This document shows positions 36,926 to 48,800 of a stretch of DNA of 64,000 nucleotides, one piece after another (within the stretch, counting starts at the first letter, position 1; every line of letters starts with the position of its first letter). Where the stretch lies: the NCBI GenBank assembly GCA_020740775.1, contig JAHEWK010000006.1:1178001-1242000 (forward strand). Direction: 5' to 3'. The translations under genes were made by a program, and so were the position numbers. Below the pieces are notes generated by a model, which was not told the DNA's origin, searched no databases, and saw nothing but the letters and a program-made list of their open reading frames with translations. Source of the stretch: Ilyonectria destructans (taxonomy: Eukaryota; Ascomycota; Sordariomycetes; Hypocreales; Nectriaceae).

Positions 36926-39827
36926 GATGTCTGATTGTGGTGGTGGTGAGATGAGCTAGGAGGTCGAAGATGTTTGGAAGAAAGTAGGAGAGGAAACGGA
37001 GAAGACGCTGGCGATTGGAAGCTAGTTGTAGGCGGCCGGCGCTGCGTTGGGTGATTGTGTGATGAAAGGGGTGGAATGTTCGTAGGAGAGGTGGTCTTCT
37101 TTGTTTGTCCGGAGAAGGGAATGGACAAGCAAACAAAGGAGCTGGCCTTTTGTTTGTGTGTGGGCGGTAGCGCGGAAGTGCAGTGTGGGCTGATGGATGC
37201 GTCAAGCAAGAACCAGCAGAGAGAAGTTTAGAGAGGTTTGAGGAAGAGTCGAATGGCAGATGAGGTGATGATATGCAGACCCGCGCAAAGGAGAAAGTGG
37301 TAAAGGTGAAAAGGTGATGTTGAAGAAGAACCGGGGATAGAAATGGGATGCGAGATGGGGGCGGAGCCGAGCAATATGAACCCTGGGAAAATGGAAATGG
37401 AAATGGGGAACGAGGCAGCCAGAGGTAGCCTCGGTGGCGGGTTCCGGGGAGGGGGGGGGCGTTGGGGCGTTACGGGGGTGTGGTAATTAGGGGGTGATAG
37501 GGGTGGGTGGCTCCGGGGGGCGTGCGCGAGAAGTGAGATTTGGGGGAGGGCTGGGCGGACGACGAAGCTGGAAAAAGACAGTGGCACGGGCTGCCTGTGC
37601 TGGCTCTCAGATGCACTGTGAGACGCTGGAAGTTTGGTGGAACCGCCTTGCAACAGTGCTGTCGAGGCAGGCTCCGCGGGTACAGTAGGTACCTGTGGTG
37701 TAGTGGCGGACACTCGCCGCTGCGCACTGGGCGGACTGCTCTGCGCTAGGTACGTACAGTGGGCGGAACAGTGGGGGTCCAGATTACGATTCCCCACAGG
37801 CTCGTCCCATGCCGTGGGTGGATTGTTCCTTTTTTTGGGAGCTCCTTTTTTGGCTTGTTGTTTGTGCGACCCCCGTTTGTTTTTGCGGGGAGCGCGGAAA
37901 ACCGGGGGGTGGAAGCACGACGTAAGCTTCTTCCTCGGGGTTTCCGACAAACTCGAGCGAACGAGGTTTCTCTAGTATTATGCTTATGGGGAAGAGGGTT
38001 TCTGTCGACATGTAGGGTCTCGGATTCTAACAAAAACCGAGTCGTGCGTGCGCATGGAATGAGGGAATTTCACAATGGCGAGGCAAAAAAGAAGACATGA
38101 GGAAGGAAAAAAGGCCGCTTGTTGAGGGGGACTCCGCTGGGTTGGGCCGGGTTGGTCGTTGAATGGCCTCGTTGGATGGCCTCCGACTCGAGTTGGATGG
38201 AGGGCTAGAGATACGAGCGGGTGGTTGTGTTTGTGTTTTTTTCTTCGTACATCTCTCCCCGCCGGCGCCCCGTCGTCTGGCGGGTGTACTCGGTACCGTT
38301 CGTATCTTGATGAGATGCGCTCGATTTAGAACTGCCGGACCAGGTGTATTGTTTGTCTCGTGCAGCACCGTATTGCAACGACTCAGCTGTCATAAGCAGA
38401 TGCGCTCGTGGCCGACGACATGGCACGAGATTGTCCGTCGTCTGTAGTCAGCCAACATGTCGATCCCGTCTCGGTGGTTACATCTGGACGCTGCTCCAGA
38501 TAAGTGACCGGGTATGGCCTGGCAGCTTGTATCTTTTTCCTCCTGGCCCGAGTCAAACACACAAAACACGGAAGTAGAATGGGTGTGCCGATGAAGCCAG
38601 CGCCGGCGACTCGCGACAAACGGGCGGGTTGTGTGGTGGAGCCCCGACACCACTTCTCGGTGTGCTTCGGAGAAGCTCGGGCCCTGGTGGCCGAGCGACG
38701 GGCATGAGTCGATGGTACGATTGAGGTCTTTTTCTGTTGCTGTGTCTGCTCGGGCGATTGGAAACGGAGCGAGGTGTTGTCACGATTCGTCAGGCGTGAG
38801 GGAATTGGCGCTGCATGGAGGAACTGATCGACTTTGGATTTGATATAGTTGGTAATTGCCCGCGCTACATTGCGCAGCTGCGGATTACCGCTTTCGTCAA
38901 ATAGATCAAGGCCTGTTGTCGTCCAGGCCTGGGCTCCAGCGGTACTGGTACCGGCCGGAACAAGGCAGCCCAGCGTAACTAGGACATGGACAAGGCAGCA
39001 CGGAAGGATGCATTTGCCAGGCAGCAAAATACCATCGAGATACATTTCACTACCGGGGTCTGTGGCTTTGATCAATATTGGAACCACACTGGCTGACATG
39101 CCGGGGGTGCGAGATGCCATGCCACGCGATACACAGATGCCCATGTTTGTGGAGAAGCATCACGTCCATCTCATTCGCACTCGCAACCCCGGTCCGCCGT
39201 GGTGACACAAGCCGGGCGGCCACTGAGAGCAGCGCTCCCAAGATGGACAACGCCGTGCCCCGAACGGAACGCTGATGGAAGGCAGTGCTCACTGCTGGCT
39301 GACCATACTACGTAGTAAGACGACGTACGTGCTCTCGAAGCGGAAGCTGACAAGGCTGTGGGCGCGACGGCACGGCCAGGCCCGGGGCGGAGCTGACGAG
39401 GTCCCATGTGTGCAGGGCTTTGGGGGGGAAGCCCTATGTCTCTCGTCAGAAAACGGCCAGCCTGTATTCATCCGTCCGTACACGACTGTATATGGAATGT
39501 GTGCGGGAGAGGCTGAGAAGAGGCGTCGGTGCGGCGGGCCTGGTCTGCCTGGACTGGGCCGGGCTGGGCTGAACTGGGCTCGACTGGGCTGCGTCTGGCT
39601 TGGGGTTTATTGGCAGATAGCTCGCTGCAGATGATCTCTTCAGCTCTCAGCTTTCAAGCGGTTGCGCAAACGTTCGTGGACGCGGGACCCAGCCTCCCAT
39701 GAATATGCCCCGGGAACCCTGGCTCAGAGGGGCGCCTGGAGCATGTGCATCTCGTTGGTCTGACCCGGCCGACAGGGTCTCGCTTCATCGTGGGAGGGTT
39801 TCCCCGCGTCCGTCACATGCGCGGAGC

Positions 39828-39847
39828 TGATGATGATGATGATGATG
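39828..39847. repeat. (TGA)n microsatellite
   Basis: About seven TGA/GAT units in non-coding DNA. Confidence 0.85.
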
Positions 39848-40550
39848 GATTGACGAGGCAATGCAATGCATCCATTGCGGTGAACCAGAAAAAAGAACGC
39901 GTACAGCTATGCGCCACCGCGACGCGGCAATGTTGCAGCATCACGGGTCGTAGTACCAGATGGTGAGCAAGCAGGCAGAGACGGGCTCTAATCAGACAGC
40001 TCTACAGATAGCTTCGCCCGGCCGAGGAAAACGGAATCCATGATTCCACGTTTGGTCGCGAGCCGGGGTGGCAGCTTTCCCCGCAAGCAAAAGGCCCCCC
40101 GTGGGCCCTATCTGTCTTCTATCTGATGCCTTTTGTCCCAATAGCCCCGTCATCGTAATCGAGACCGAGTCGTTGGTCATGCCACTCGGCGATGGCCTAC
40201 TTGGCCAACGCCCAGAACTGCCTCTTCAGGCGAGGACCCAGCCGCGCCCGTCTTACACGCGCACGCCCCCCTGTCGATGGATCGAAGGCCCGTCTAGAGC
40301 CACACTCCTCCAGATGGAGGGCCTCGCTGTGTCTTCTTTCGCTCCCCCTGCAGGACTCTGGGCTGGCTGGACTGGCTGGGCTGGACCGCTCTGCACGCAA
40401 TATTCAGCAGGGCTGCGAGCGTCCCGTCGGTCCCGTCGCAGCCCTACTGCGTGTTCGTGTTCACGGCCTGCAAGCCTGAAGGAAAAAATGTCTTGCACTT
40501 CGTATTTGGCAGCAAACGAGCTGCAGTCAGCTAGCGGTGATGAATTGCGT

Positions 40551-40611
40551 TGGGCTTTGACTGGGCTTTGACTGGGCTTTGACTGGGCTTGCTGGGTTTG
40601 CTGGGCTTCAG
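40551..40611. repeat. TGGGCTTTGAC minisatellite
   Basis: Three exact 11-bp units TGGGCTTTGAC are followed by shortened variants (TGGGCTTGC, TGGGTTTGC, TGGGCTTCA). A related CTGGGCT-rich patch lies at about 39541-39600. Confidence 0.8.
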
Positions 40612-42094
40612 GGCGATTCATTCGGTGGGGACAACGCATCAACAAAATATTGCTCTGTTGGCCGGGCCTCCACCAAAAAGCAAGGCGACCGGCGTACGTA
40701 CGGGCCCGGCACCCGCTACCGCTGGGTTGTCCGCCGTACTGTACACAGTCGTGGCCGCCGGTTGGGTTGCACACCTCGGAATGTCTCGATGCCCTCCTCG
40801 AACGCTGCCGTTGGCCAGGGCCGCCCACCACCTGACTCACTCTTGACCGTCGCAGCGCCATGCTTCCCGTCGTGGGCGACCAGAAAAATTTTCCGCCCTG
40901 AGCGAAACGTGTTGACCGCCACTGATAGGTGTCCGGGTCATGATCGAGTCATGGGTTCCGTGCAAAGCTTGTGTTTGTTCTCGGTGCGGCTCCGGCTTTC
41001 GCAAGGTGGGTGGTACAAGTTGTACTGTACAAGTACGCTCGACTGTGCGCTTCCTCGCTATGTTTGTTTCGTCCATTTGAACTGGGTCCGGCCCCGTTCA
41101 GCCACGCCAAGGAGCTGGACTCTGCCCAGAACCGGACCAGTCCCAAGTCGAGAGACTGTTCTAGTACAGTACGACGCGAGATCCAAACTGTATTCCCACT
41201 GCAGATGCCAGCCGATGCTAGATCCCTTCCCCAGGTCCTGGCCAAGGCCCTCGTCTCCGCCAGTCGCCTTTGATACATTCATTTGCTTCTCCTCTCCAAC
41301 CCCGCAGCTGCCAAGGATCCCCGCCGGCCGCCCCCTCCCCGGCTTCGGCCTCGGCCCGGCCTTATGGACGGGCGTAGACATCCGTATCCGGCGCTCCGCC
41401 CGCCAGAATGACTGCGTGGTGACTCTTTTCAATTTTCTTGTGTTGGAAAAACAACGGGATGTTGTGCGGTACACATCAAAAGATGCACCCCCCTTCGATC
41501 CGGGGCCCTCGCAGTAGCGTAACCGAGTTTAACATCTTCGTCGCTAGTCGGACCGGCAGTGACCTCGTCCCCTCACTCTTATCAATGGTCTAAAGCTGGA
41601 ACAGGAAGGAAAAATGGAATCAGTTCAATCGCTCCTCTTTCATGCGTTGCGGGGAACTTGGACCGCTAATGCCCGAGGAATCAGCGATCCCCCGCGCGGT
41701 AAGCGGTCTCGGTTTGTGGGCGCTTTCAGGGTTCAAACCGCACAACGCAGGTTTGACAGGGCATATCATCCAACGACGTCATGTCGCCATTGTGCCCAGC
41801 ATCACCAAGAGTCAGCACCTCCACTCAATAGTCTTTCTGGCCATTATCTACCGTCTGCAGGGAATCGGAGGAAATTCTGTCGGCAACATACCTGTTTTCA
41901 GCTGATCGCCTGTGAATCATCATCCTTCCGACACCGTTTCGCGCTGTCAGATTGCCGGCATCGGAATGCCGTCTCGGCAATGATGTCACCACTCTGCAAC
42001 GCGGCCAATATGCCGCTTCCCGCCTGTCGGCGCTGCACCCCCTGCGCCTCTTGATTTTCTCCGAGATCCACGGGAGGCAAACCGAGCCTCTGGG

Positions 42095-42761
42095 TCAACG
42101 GGGCGTGTGTTTACAACATTGCTTCGCCGCTGAATCTCTTTGCTTTGTTGGGTGATTGCGCCCGGCGGAAGTCATTAGCATTTGAGGAATGGTGAGTGGC
42201 GGTTCATACTCATCCTTGTAGATAAGCCTCCCACCGACCCAGTTCATGACATCAGTATGTGGATTCCTCTCGCCAAATTTGTGCATTGGCCTATCTAGAG
42301 CAAGGAACCAGTATGTATACCTAGTCTCATCTCTGAAGCACGGAACTAGGAATGTATTACCTTGGACGTCCGTCCTCGATCTCGCGGACCAGACAACTCT
42401 TCACGACGACGTTGATGTGTTCAGAGTAAAAGTACGACAGGTATTCTTTTCTCTTTTGGCGGTTTGAAGTATTGAGAGAAGAATCGCTGAAGGGGATTTC
42501 TGGCCTCATAACGAGCTGAAGCCATGTCGAACACGTTTCTTCAATGATTTTGTGGCAGTCAGATGCCTGATAATCAACAAATTGATATTGTCCTAGAAAT
42601 GACTTGAGATAACCTGGGCGTTTTACTTGCTTGGGCTTGCTGGTCTCGACATCTTGGGCTTCGTCACGGGTATTGAGCTGATTCCTCTTTGGAAATCCTA
42701 CTGCCTCAGATCCAAGGTAGCATGCATCAGTCACTTCAGGTAAGAGTATTGTAATTCGCAC
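42095..42761 (-). pseudogene. frameshifted coding fragment of unknown family
   Basis: Two minus-strand frames read like protein but do not join cleanly. The upstream one (42761..about 42357) includes YLKSFLGQYQFVDYQ and HINVVVKSCLVREIEDG. From about 42358 a different frame takes over (GNTFLVPCFRDETRYTYWFL, then ALDRPMHKFGERNPHTDVMN) to a TGA at 42095. A 40-nt intron (GTAATA to ACTAG) could join them but is unusually short. Segments such as YTYWFLALDRP faintly recall fungal FAD monooxygenases; this is weak. No good start codon was found. A decayed gene is the simplest reading. Confidence 0.3.
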
Positions 42762-42932
42762 AAAGGTATAAGCTTCTTTTCTAAAGCATCAGCTTGGCTA
42801 AGGTAGGTACCTATCTCCATTATGTATAAGGTAGTACTAAATGCCTGCCTTTCTTATTAAATTAGACCTAATAAATAAAATAAAATATTATCACTAGAAA
42901 AATTAAATACTAAGTATTTGTCTTGAGAAAAT

Positions 42933-44473
42933 TTAGAGATCTGGCTGATGGGAGAGTGATGATATTTGTGGGGGGGTTGTACTGGGCATTTCAGCTCGTG
43001 CGTCGCAGCTGAGGCCAGTGTGGCAAGGGTAGCAAATAGTATCCGATATAGGCAGAAGACTGGTTTGCACATGCGGACAGAATGCTGCAGGATAAGAGTT
43101 GTGCAGTTCTTGGAGCTTGGCAACAGAGCGGTCCCAGAATGTGCCCGTGCCCTCCAAGTTGGGAGATGCAGTCCATTCGATTAGAATCTGCGATCGCAAA
43201 CCACAGTCTGTGTGGACAATCCCTGCATCGCGAAATGGGAATGAAGGTTCCTGGCATCGAATTTTGAGGCGGCCATTTTTATCTCTAGGTTCAGAACGCC
43301 ACCGTTGAACATCTGCAAATGAGAACTTCAAATGGGGACAAACGACGCAGTGACCTTCATGGCCGATGCAGATGCGGCTTGAATTCGGCGCTGCGTTGAG
43401 ACTTGGAGAAGGAGATGGCGACATGGTCGTATTGCATCTTGCGCAGTGTAATAGGTTGAAGAAGGTGGCGACGCGTGTGCCAAAATCAGGTGCCGCTCAA
43501 GCCTGTTGGCAGAGCTCACAGAAAGAATGGCGCTTGGGTGCAGTGGTGGTGGTACTCTGACTCTGACCGTGGGGCTCTGCTGTTGGTTGCCTGTGCTCCA
43601 AATCCAATATTTTTATGCGTTGGGCAAACATCTCAAACGGTGGAGTTAGAGTAGTTTGTGTTGAGGCGTCGTTGGCAGAGGCGTTGTTAGGAAAGTCGGG
43701 ATGATTCCGTCCTCCCCTTTCTCCTCGACCCCCTGGACCACCCCGACCGCTTCGACCAAGAGACGCAACAGTGGCCCGGCGGCGATCAGCGGATGCTTCG
43801 AGCTCTTCGACCTCTGTCCGCAGAGAATCGATGGTCGATTCATGATTGTCAACCGTTTCCCTAATGCCGCTAATGGTGGCCACAGCGGCTGTAAGTTCGT
43901 TCTTGTAGCTGGCCAACTGGTCCTTGAGCTTGTTGTTCTCAGTCTCCGCCTCATCCTGCCTTTTCTCTAGGAGATTGATCATGGCTTCGAGGTGAGTTCT
44001 GCCTTGCTTAATGTTCTTTTGGAGAGATTTGCACTAGAGCGCGGTCTTCTTCTGGCCTTCGGTGACCACAACCTATCTTTCAATCCATCAGTTTGAAGAT
44101 TCATCAAATGGTAGAGTTTCGGGACTTACTCTGCAGAGAGAGAGCTGAGTATTGTTGCGAGGTTGATAGCATCCCGGGAATATTGTGCCCCAGAGCTCAC
44201 CGCAAGCTTGTGCGCGGCCTCGTTGATCATAGGCTTGTCTCCCTCCTGCTTCTCCTTCTCGACAGTCCTCTTCTCATTCTTAGACACATTCTTCTGCTGG
44301 ACGAGCTTTTCTGCAGCCTTCTCCTTCCCCTCGGCGCCTTCATTCTCGGCCTTATCGGCGTTGTCCTGCTCCGCAGTCTTCCAGTCTTCAAATGTGGCAA
44401 AAATAGTAAACATGGTATAGAGCAGGCAGATAGCGCCAAAAACCCCCGTGGTGATTGGGCCCCATTCAGACAT
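42933..44473 (-). pseudogene. TM / coiled-coil / Cys-rich protein gene interrupted by one in-frame UGA
   Basis: Exon 1 (44473..44130) starts MSEWGPITTG, has one hydrophobic segment (about residues 6-26) and a long Lys/Glu-rich stretch. A 131-nt intron (GTAAGT donor, GGCAG acceptor) joins it in frame to exon 2 (from 43998), a coiled coil beginning near EAMINLLEKRQDEAETENNK. After a Gly/Arg patch comes FCELCQQA and TGA at 43499..43497 (281 aa). The same frame then stays open to 42933, continuing with FFNLLHCARCN and CIGHEGHCVVCPH. CxxC pairs on both sides of the UGA suggest one Cys-rich, probably zinc-binding domain. Either a nonsense mutation (CGA to TGA would be one step), readthrough, or two genes. 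The first splice is my choice; no intron removing the UGA fits. Family unknown. Confidence 0.5.
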
Positions 44474-45489
44474 GGGCCTGATGTTTGTGAGATCCGAGAG
44501 GTCTGCGAGTACGCCTTTCGATATAGCGGGCCTTGGTGACGGGTAAAGCGCGAAAAGGGTAGATGGCAGAGGTTGAAGATGAAACTGAACTTGAATGTTT
44601 TTAATGGTGATGGTGAGGGTATGTTGGCCAAGAAGACCGCCGTTGTTTTCCCTCACGAGCTACAAACCGCAGACGTAGCCATACTTCAGCTTCAAGAAAA
44701 AACCGGGCCTCAGCTTTGGTTTTTGTAGGCAAGTACCTTGCTGTCTGCAGGCAAGCCTTATGATTAGGTCTTACGTATAAAATTATGATTAGGGGATAAA
44801 CACTAAGACTTAGTCTTATTGTATTTTATCCCCGTATGTGCTAAGGTGTACCTGTATCAGATTAAGGCGCGCATTTGCTTGTCAAAATTGCATTACTCAT
44901 TGAAGAAGGATGGAGTTTAAACGACATTAATGTATGCAGTCTTTGAGGATATAGCAGGAGGTCGGTAACGAAATGAGATTTGCTACAGCACAGCCGAAGA
45001 ACCGATCATGGCATTGAATATTAAACCAGGAATATTAGGTGGAAACAGTAGGTTCTGAGTGGTGCCTTGTGTTGGGGGTGCGGCCTGTACCGGAGGCAAG
45101 GTTCCCTAAGCCTAGTAGACAGCCAGGCTCGGCATTCGGCAGGATCACATTAACTGAAACTCCCTTTGATCAGTTACTGGGAAAACACAGGATTAGACAA
45201 CATGAAACAGCGTAATATGGTTGTGCGCAAGACTTGTAACTATACGGGACGCTGCCTGGACTGCTGAGACTTTGACTACCACGACGGGGATGTAGAAGGA
45301 AACCACAGAGGCAAGCAGTCGCATGGGAATACTGCCAGAACTTATTCTGCAATTTATTATTAGTGCTCCTCACCAATTCGAAAGTTTCGCTGTAGAAAGA
45401 CTTGTTGTCAAAGCTGGTTCACTCAAATATTGTGACTCGAAAGCTGCTTCCCGGTCCTAATTGCGCTCCAGTACCCAGAAGGCGGGGCA
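44474..45489. other. AT-rich spacer with transposon-like scraps
   Basis: No gene is supported. Around 44700-44860 there are short repeats (TTATGATTAGG twice, palindromic AAGACTTAGTCTT, CAAGTACCTTG) resembling degraded small repeats. A similar AT-rich patch lies at 42780-42930, so the coiled-coil gene is flanked by such scraps on both sides. Confidence 0.4.
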
Positions 45490-45614
45490 TCAAGCCTTAT
45501 TTTCAACCTGCACCACCGTATTGACTTTAGAATCCTCCTCATCCTGAAGCTTCAGAGCAACCCGTAAGCCCTCAATACTAGCCTTCTGGAAGTGCTTCAT
45601 CGGAACCCGGGACT

Positions 45615-45619
45615 GGAAT
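45615..45619. repeat. target-site duplication, left copy (GGAAT)
   Basis: GGAAT immediately left of the LTR matches GGAAT immediately right of the other LTR, the 5-bp duplication expected for a Ty3/gypsy integrase. Confidence 0.92.
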
Positions 45620-45835
45620 TGTGAAAGGCCTCTAGTGAGTTGATTCAACTAACTAGTCCCTATGCTGTTTACTTTCAAGATGAAGAAAGGAAAGAATCTA
45701 AATACAAACTGGGTGCGTGAAGACGCGTTATATCTTCTTTAATATAGAAGATTCGAGAATCAACTCGATGGCGCTGTGGAGAAGAATTCGGGCTTGGCGG
45801 CAGAGCCGCCAGCCAAGTGGGCCTGACCCGTTACA
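45620..45835 (-). repeat. 3' LTR (216 bp)
   Basis: Base-for-base identical to 51010..51225. In element orientation it begins TGTAACGGG and ends CCTTTCACA. A strong hairpin (GGCGGC-TCT-GCCGCC) lies near the U3 start. Confidence 0.96.
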
Positions 45836-48800
45836 TTACCCCCCTCCTCCAGAGTTGGCGTGTATCTCACGATGATTTTCGAAGTTGACTCTCTTCTTCT
45901 TCCGCTTTGTCCATTGTTTCCATGCATCCGTATGCCGTACAGCACTGAGATGCTCCCACGTGGGTCTCGAATAGTCCACCCACTTCACGAGCACCTTCTT
46001 GTGCGTGCCTTCCTTCTTTTCATCGAGGATGCGTTCAACGAGGTACATCTCTTGACCGTCCACCAGCACTGGTGGGGCGCTCTCGTGATCGACCTGCTGT
46101 GATGGTAGCGGGTCGTCAGGGACGGGCCGGAGCAAATCAACATGGAATACCGGGTGTATGCGTCCGGGCACGTCTAACTTGTAGGCGTGTGGGCTAATCT
46201 CCTCGACCACTTGGTATTTTGCATGTAGCCAGTCCAGCTTCTTACAAGGCCGTGACGTCTTGACGTTCTTCAGATTAAGGTATACCCAGTCTCCAGGCTT
46301 GTAGCGGGGCGAGGCAGTTCTGTGCCTGTTGGCTTGGGCTTGCTGTATCTCTTGGGCCATAGCTATTGCAGCTTGCGCAAACTCTGTGGCGTCCTGAAGT
46401 CTCTGGATGAAGTCTTCTGCCATAACCTCGCCCTCCCTCGCATCTTCTGCTCTTCGATCCTCGACTAGCTGAATTGGCTCGTTGTGGTAGCCGTGCATGA
46501 AGAAGAACGGGCTTAGGCCGGTAGAGGCCGCGTCCCTCTCGTTGATTGTTGCCATGGCTATTGGTAGCAGGTCTAGCCAATTCTCTTGGAGATAGTTTGT
46601 CCATATTCGTAGGATCTTCTCAACCTCTTGGTTCATTCGTTCCGTCGCTCCATCCGTCTGTGGGTGGTACGCCGTCGATAGCCGCTGCTCGATCTGCAGC
46701 AGTTTGCAGAAGTGCTTCCACATGTCGCTGACAAACTGGGGCCCACGGTCACTGGTTATGGCTGTTGGAATACCATGGACCGGGTAGTGCCGTTCGAAGA
46801 GTCTCTTAGCAACCGCTTCCGAGGAGATATCGCTCATGCCTTCGAGTTCGACGCCTTTGGTAAGCCGGTCTGTGACTACCATGCAGTTCGTCGCGCCATC
46901 CCGTCCCGATGGTGGGAGGTCCGTAATGAAGTCGATAGTAACCTCGCTCCATATTCGTTGCGGAATGGGTAATGGCTTCAGGAGCCCTCTCTTCGTGTCT
47001 CTCCAAATGGTGTTCCTTCCGCAGACCTCACAGTTAGGCACGAATTGGCGTACTTCGCTAGCTGCGCCCGGCCAAAAGAAGCGTCTCGACAGAATAGAGT
47101 ACGTAAGGTCTCTCCCCGGGTGCCCGGTAATGTGGGAGTCGTGTGTTGCTTGAATAATCTTCGTGCGCAGCGGCTCAGAGTTGGGTATCCAGACACGATT
47201 CCGGAAGCATAGGAGACCTCTGTCATCCAGTGAGCATTCTGAGATACTCACAACCTTCTCCTTTTGCAACTGTGTCGGTAAGTTCTTCTCTCCATTCGCT
47301 ACTAGCTTCGTGAGTTCCTGGTAGAGCTTGTCCTCTCGGCGTGCGGCGTCCCAAAGTTGCTGCAATTCCTGGTCCTCGAATAGCCTGATATCCTTTTCGA
47401 AATCAAACTCCAGGGCGCCCTCAGTGTTGGTGGAAACTGTCGAGATGCGTACCCTTCTAAGATGGTCGTCCTGAAAGAGCCTCATAATGCGTGCCTTGAG
47501 CCGCTCGTCCGAGTAGTCGGCTGGAATATCTTGGTCTCGTCGAGAGAGCGCGTCTGGCAGTCCAGCCTTCTTTCCGGGTCTCCATTCGAGTGTGAAATGG
47601 AACCTGGATAAGAACTCCGACCATCGTACTTGTCTTTCCGTTAATCTTCTCTCCGAATAGAAGTATTTCAGATTCTGATGGTCCGTGAGGATCCTGAAAT
47701 TCTTCACAGCACGCAGCTCTGGTTCCCATTGCTCCAGACACCTCACAATAGCAAGCAGTTCCTTGTCGTGAATAGCGTAGTTGACCTCTGCTGGCGAGTG
47801 TTTCTTCGAGAAATAGGCGACAGGCCGTAATAGTCCGTCTTCGTCGTCTCGCTGGGAGAGGACACCCCCAGTGACAAATCCTGAAGAATCTGCCTCCACG
47901 ATAGTCTCTCTCTCCGGGTGGAAATGAGCTAGAATAGGGGCCGTGATCAACAGGTCCTTAAGCTTCTCAAAGGCTTCTTCGCATAGGTCGTCCCAACGGA
48001 AGGGTACGTCCTTTTTCGTTAGCCGTATCAGCGGCTCTGCTATCTCTGAGAACTCAGGCATGAAAATCCTATAGAAGTTCGCGAAACCGATAAAGGCTCT
48101 AACGGCTTTTACGTTCATTGGCGTAGTCCATTCCTTGACAGCCTTGACCTTCTCAGGATCGACTCGGATCCCGTTCTCCGCCTCGATAATGAACCCGAGA
48201 TATTTCACCGTCTTGACTTCGAATTCGCTCTTGCTGATGTCTAGCTGTAGCCCAGCATCCATTAGGCGTTGGAGGACCCTGCCGACTTTGTCGCGGTGGT
48301 CTTGAATGCTTCCAGAAGAGAAGATCAACACGTCGTCGATGTATGCTGACACGAAATCGTCTAGGTAGTCTTGGAGCACGCTGTTGATATACCGTTGAAA
48401 GGCTGCGGGTGCACCTGTCAGTCCAAATGGGACTACCAGCCATTCAAAAGATCCGTAGCGTGTTCTGAAGGCCGTCTTTTCTTCGTCTCCGGGGGCGACC
48501 CTGATCTTGTGGAATGCTGCTATAACATCTAGCTTCGTGAACCACTTTGCCTTTGCCACAGTGCGTAGCGTTTCGTTGAGTAAGGGCAGCGGATAGCGGT
48601 CCTTCTTGGTGATGTTGTTCAGTCCTCGGTAATCCACACAAAAGCGAACGCCTCCACCAGGCTTTTTCACCATGAGAACCGGTGCCGCCGCGGGTGAACT
48701 GCTAACTCTGATAAACTCCTTGTCGAGAAGCTCTGTAAGTGTCTTCCGTAGTACCAATAGCTCTTCGCGAGACATGCCATAAAGCGGACCCCAGGGTAGG

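Larger units (their letters stand above)
36926..42094. other. 5.2-kb intergenic region, no gene supported
   Basis: The region is GC-rich with T/G-rich and Pro/Arg-type low-complexity frames on both strands. The longest frames (37228..37950 minus, 38383..39144 minus, 40579..41517 plus) lack recognisable domains and overlap open frames opposite, so they are not called. It contains simple repeats, including a GAAATG run near 37390-37410. It probably includes the promoter of the 78-aa gene. Confidence 0.5.

Noticed and set aside
37228..37950. 240-codon minus-strand open frame upstream of the 78-aa gene
   Set aside because: Pro/Ser low complexity encoded by pyrimidine-rich, 5' UTR or promoter-like sequence; no conserved motif.
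38383..39144. 253-codon minus-strand open frame
   Set aside because: Composition like the translated complement of low-complexity DNA; no family resemblance and no splice support.
40579..41517. 312-codon plus-strand open frame
   Set aside because: It begins inside a minisatellite, has no domain, and overlaps long open frames opposite; probably a GC-driven chance frame.
41730..41740. GGTTCAAACCG resembling a tRNA B box
   Set aside because: The flanking bases do not form a T-arm stem and no A box or acceptor stem pairs around it.
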